Shown here one piece after another: positions 6,815-7,345 of a DNA stretch of 7,345 bases. The DNA is taken from contig CAYQWX010000080.1 of the NCBI GenBank assembly GCA_964421355.1, forward strand, positions 1 through 7,345, in the 5' to 3' direction. Every line of letters starts with the position of its first letter. Position 1 is the first letter of the stretch. Origin of the DNA: JALTDM01 sp964421355. GTDB lineage: Bacteria > Bacteroidota > Bacteroidia > Bacteroidales > JALTDM01. Position numbers and translations under genes: made by a program. Under the pieces are notes generated by a model. The model made no database searches and was not told where the DNA came from. It worked only from the letters and a program-made list of their open reading frames with translations.

Positions 6815-6822
6815 CAAAAATA
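6815..6822 (-). promoter_or_regulatory. TAnnTTTG promoter box of the flavodiiron gene
   Basis: On the minus strand TATTTTTG (6822-6815) matches the Bacteroidota TAnnTTTG box exactly and ends 28 bases upstream of the ATG at 6786, leaving a leader of roughly 20 bases. No TTG lies at the ideal distance upstream; the nearest (TTTGAC around 6857-6852) is too far. The call rests on the one box. Confidence 0.4.
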
Positions 6823-6869
6823 AATGAAAAAACAGCATTAAATAATAAACTGTCAAAAAAATTAACAAA

Positions 6870-6887
6870 TTACCTAATAATAGGTAA
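6870..6887. repeat. Perfect inverted repeat TTACCTA-N4-TAGGTAA
   Basis: Seven-base arms (6870-6876 and 6881-6887) match perfectly around ATAA. It lies 15 bases after the flippase stop codon and 84-101 bases upstream of the flavodiiron start. It could be a weak transcription terminator for the flippase: on the minus strand a T-rich stretch follows, but a longer T run begins only after about nine bases, and the stem has just two G-C pairs. Or it could be an 18-bp operator for a dimeric regulator of the flavodiiron gene. The sequence does not decide between them. Confidence 0.5.
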
Positions 6888-6901
6888 GACATAAAAAATA
6901 C

Positions 6902-7345
6902 TTATTTACTAAAACCCAACCATTTCAAAACATTTTTCACAGAAAACTCTTCGGAAACATGAAATCTATCTATCAATAACACAAAAATAAGAGAAGGTAA
7001 CACGGTCTTCCATACAACATTTATCCACCAATTTTCAAAGCTATAAAAGTAAACAGACAAAAAAGATAGCAACCCAAATAATAAAATTAAAACAAACTTA
7101 TAATCATACGGGAACAAATTAAACTTAATTTTTATTAAACTAACCTTTAGTAAATCCGAAATACCTTTTGACACCAAAGCACCTATTGCTGCACCAATCA
7201 ATCCAAACAAATGTATAAAAATAATATTAGTAGCAACAATCAAAATGCCTTGAATAATAATAATATATGTTATTTTTTTATATTCCTTTGATGTACCTAT
7301 CACTGAATTTGCCACTCCAATTGTCATATCAAGTAAGTATGCTAA
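6902..7345 (-). CDS. Probable oligosaccharide flippase (Wzx/MOP superfamily), C-terminal part only
   Basis: The frame is open to the window edge (six codons, LAYLLD, precede the internal Met at 7327), so that Met is not the start; 147 residues are visible, the last third of a protein family near 450-500 residues. The visible part has the layout of the polysaccharide-biosynthesis C-terminal region: a short motif with GVANSVIGTSKEYKK, then paired membrane helices around visible residues 26-46 and 47-68, where FGLIGAAIGALVSKGISDLLK matches the usual GIxGAAxATxxS pattern of O-antigen and exopolysaccharide transporters. A basic loop and two more helices (about 83-100 and 108-124) follow, then a short cytoplasmic tail. 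Such proteins flip lipid-linked sugars across the inner membrane. The substrate is unknown, and no glycosyltransferase lies in view. Assignment is by pattern recall from a fragment; another transporter of the same superfamily cannot be excluded. Confidence 0.75.
   Translation of the reverse strand, partial: LAYLLDMTIGVANSVIGTSKEYKKITYIIIIQGILIVATNIIFIHLFGLIGAAIGALVSKGISDLLKVSLIKIKFNLFPYDYKFVLILLFGLLSFLSVYFYSFENWWINVVWKTVLPSLIFVLLIDRFHVSEEFSVKNVLKWLGFSK

Noticed and set aside
7325..7327. Met at 7327 as the start of the flippase-like gene
   Set aside because: Six more in-frame codons (LAYLLD) run to the window edge without a stop, and the protein would lack most of the transporter; it is a truncated view, not a small gene.

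Overview
The window is AT-rich and looks like a chromosomal segment from a member of the Bacteroidota, probably an anaerobic or microaerophilic Bacteroidales-type organism. The reasons are the lack of convincing Shine-Dalgarno sequences, A/T-rich leaders with boxes resembling the Bacteroidota promoter (TTTG / TAnnTTTG), a glutamate dehydrogenase of the NADP type, a rubredoxin-flavodiiron protein, and a HAMP-GAF-coiled coil-PAS sensor whose linker style is common in that phylum. The phylum assignment is inference from these traits; there is no rRNA or other marker gene here.

Layout, left to right. Bases 1-995 (+) are the C-terminal three quarters of a glutamate dehydrogenase (gdhA), closed by a strong intrinsic terminator at 1025-1061. 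Bases 1130-1510 (+) encode a small unrecognised membrane protein. It faces, tail to tail, a minus-strand pair: an aldehyde dehydrogenase (3660-5081) followed 65 bases later by a membrane-anchored sensory protein (1675-3594). A 301-base gap holds the aldehyde dehydrogenase leader and the terminator of the next gene. Bases 5383-6786 (-) encode a protein with an N-terminal rubredoxin fused to a flavodiiron core, a likely O2 or NO reductase. Bases 6902-7345 (-) are the C-terminal end of a probable oligosaccharide/lipopolysaccharide flippase cut by the window edge.

How the genes relate: this is mostly a row of separate housekeeping or accessory functions rather than one pathway (ammonia assimilation, aldehyde oxidation, oxygen/NO detoxification, envelope polysaccharide export). 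The only likely co-transcription is aldehyde dehydrogenase with the sensor, and a promoter-like sequence in the gap between them makes even that uncertain. I see no tRNA, rRNA, CRISPR array, insertion sequence or phage gene. Most unusual are the domain order of the rubredoxin-flavodiiron fusion, the sensor that ends at its PAS domain with no output domain, and two perfect short palindromes placed upstream of the flavodiiron and aldehyde dehydrogenase genes. I do not see strong evidence for a wholly new multi-gene system.
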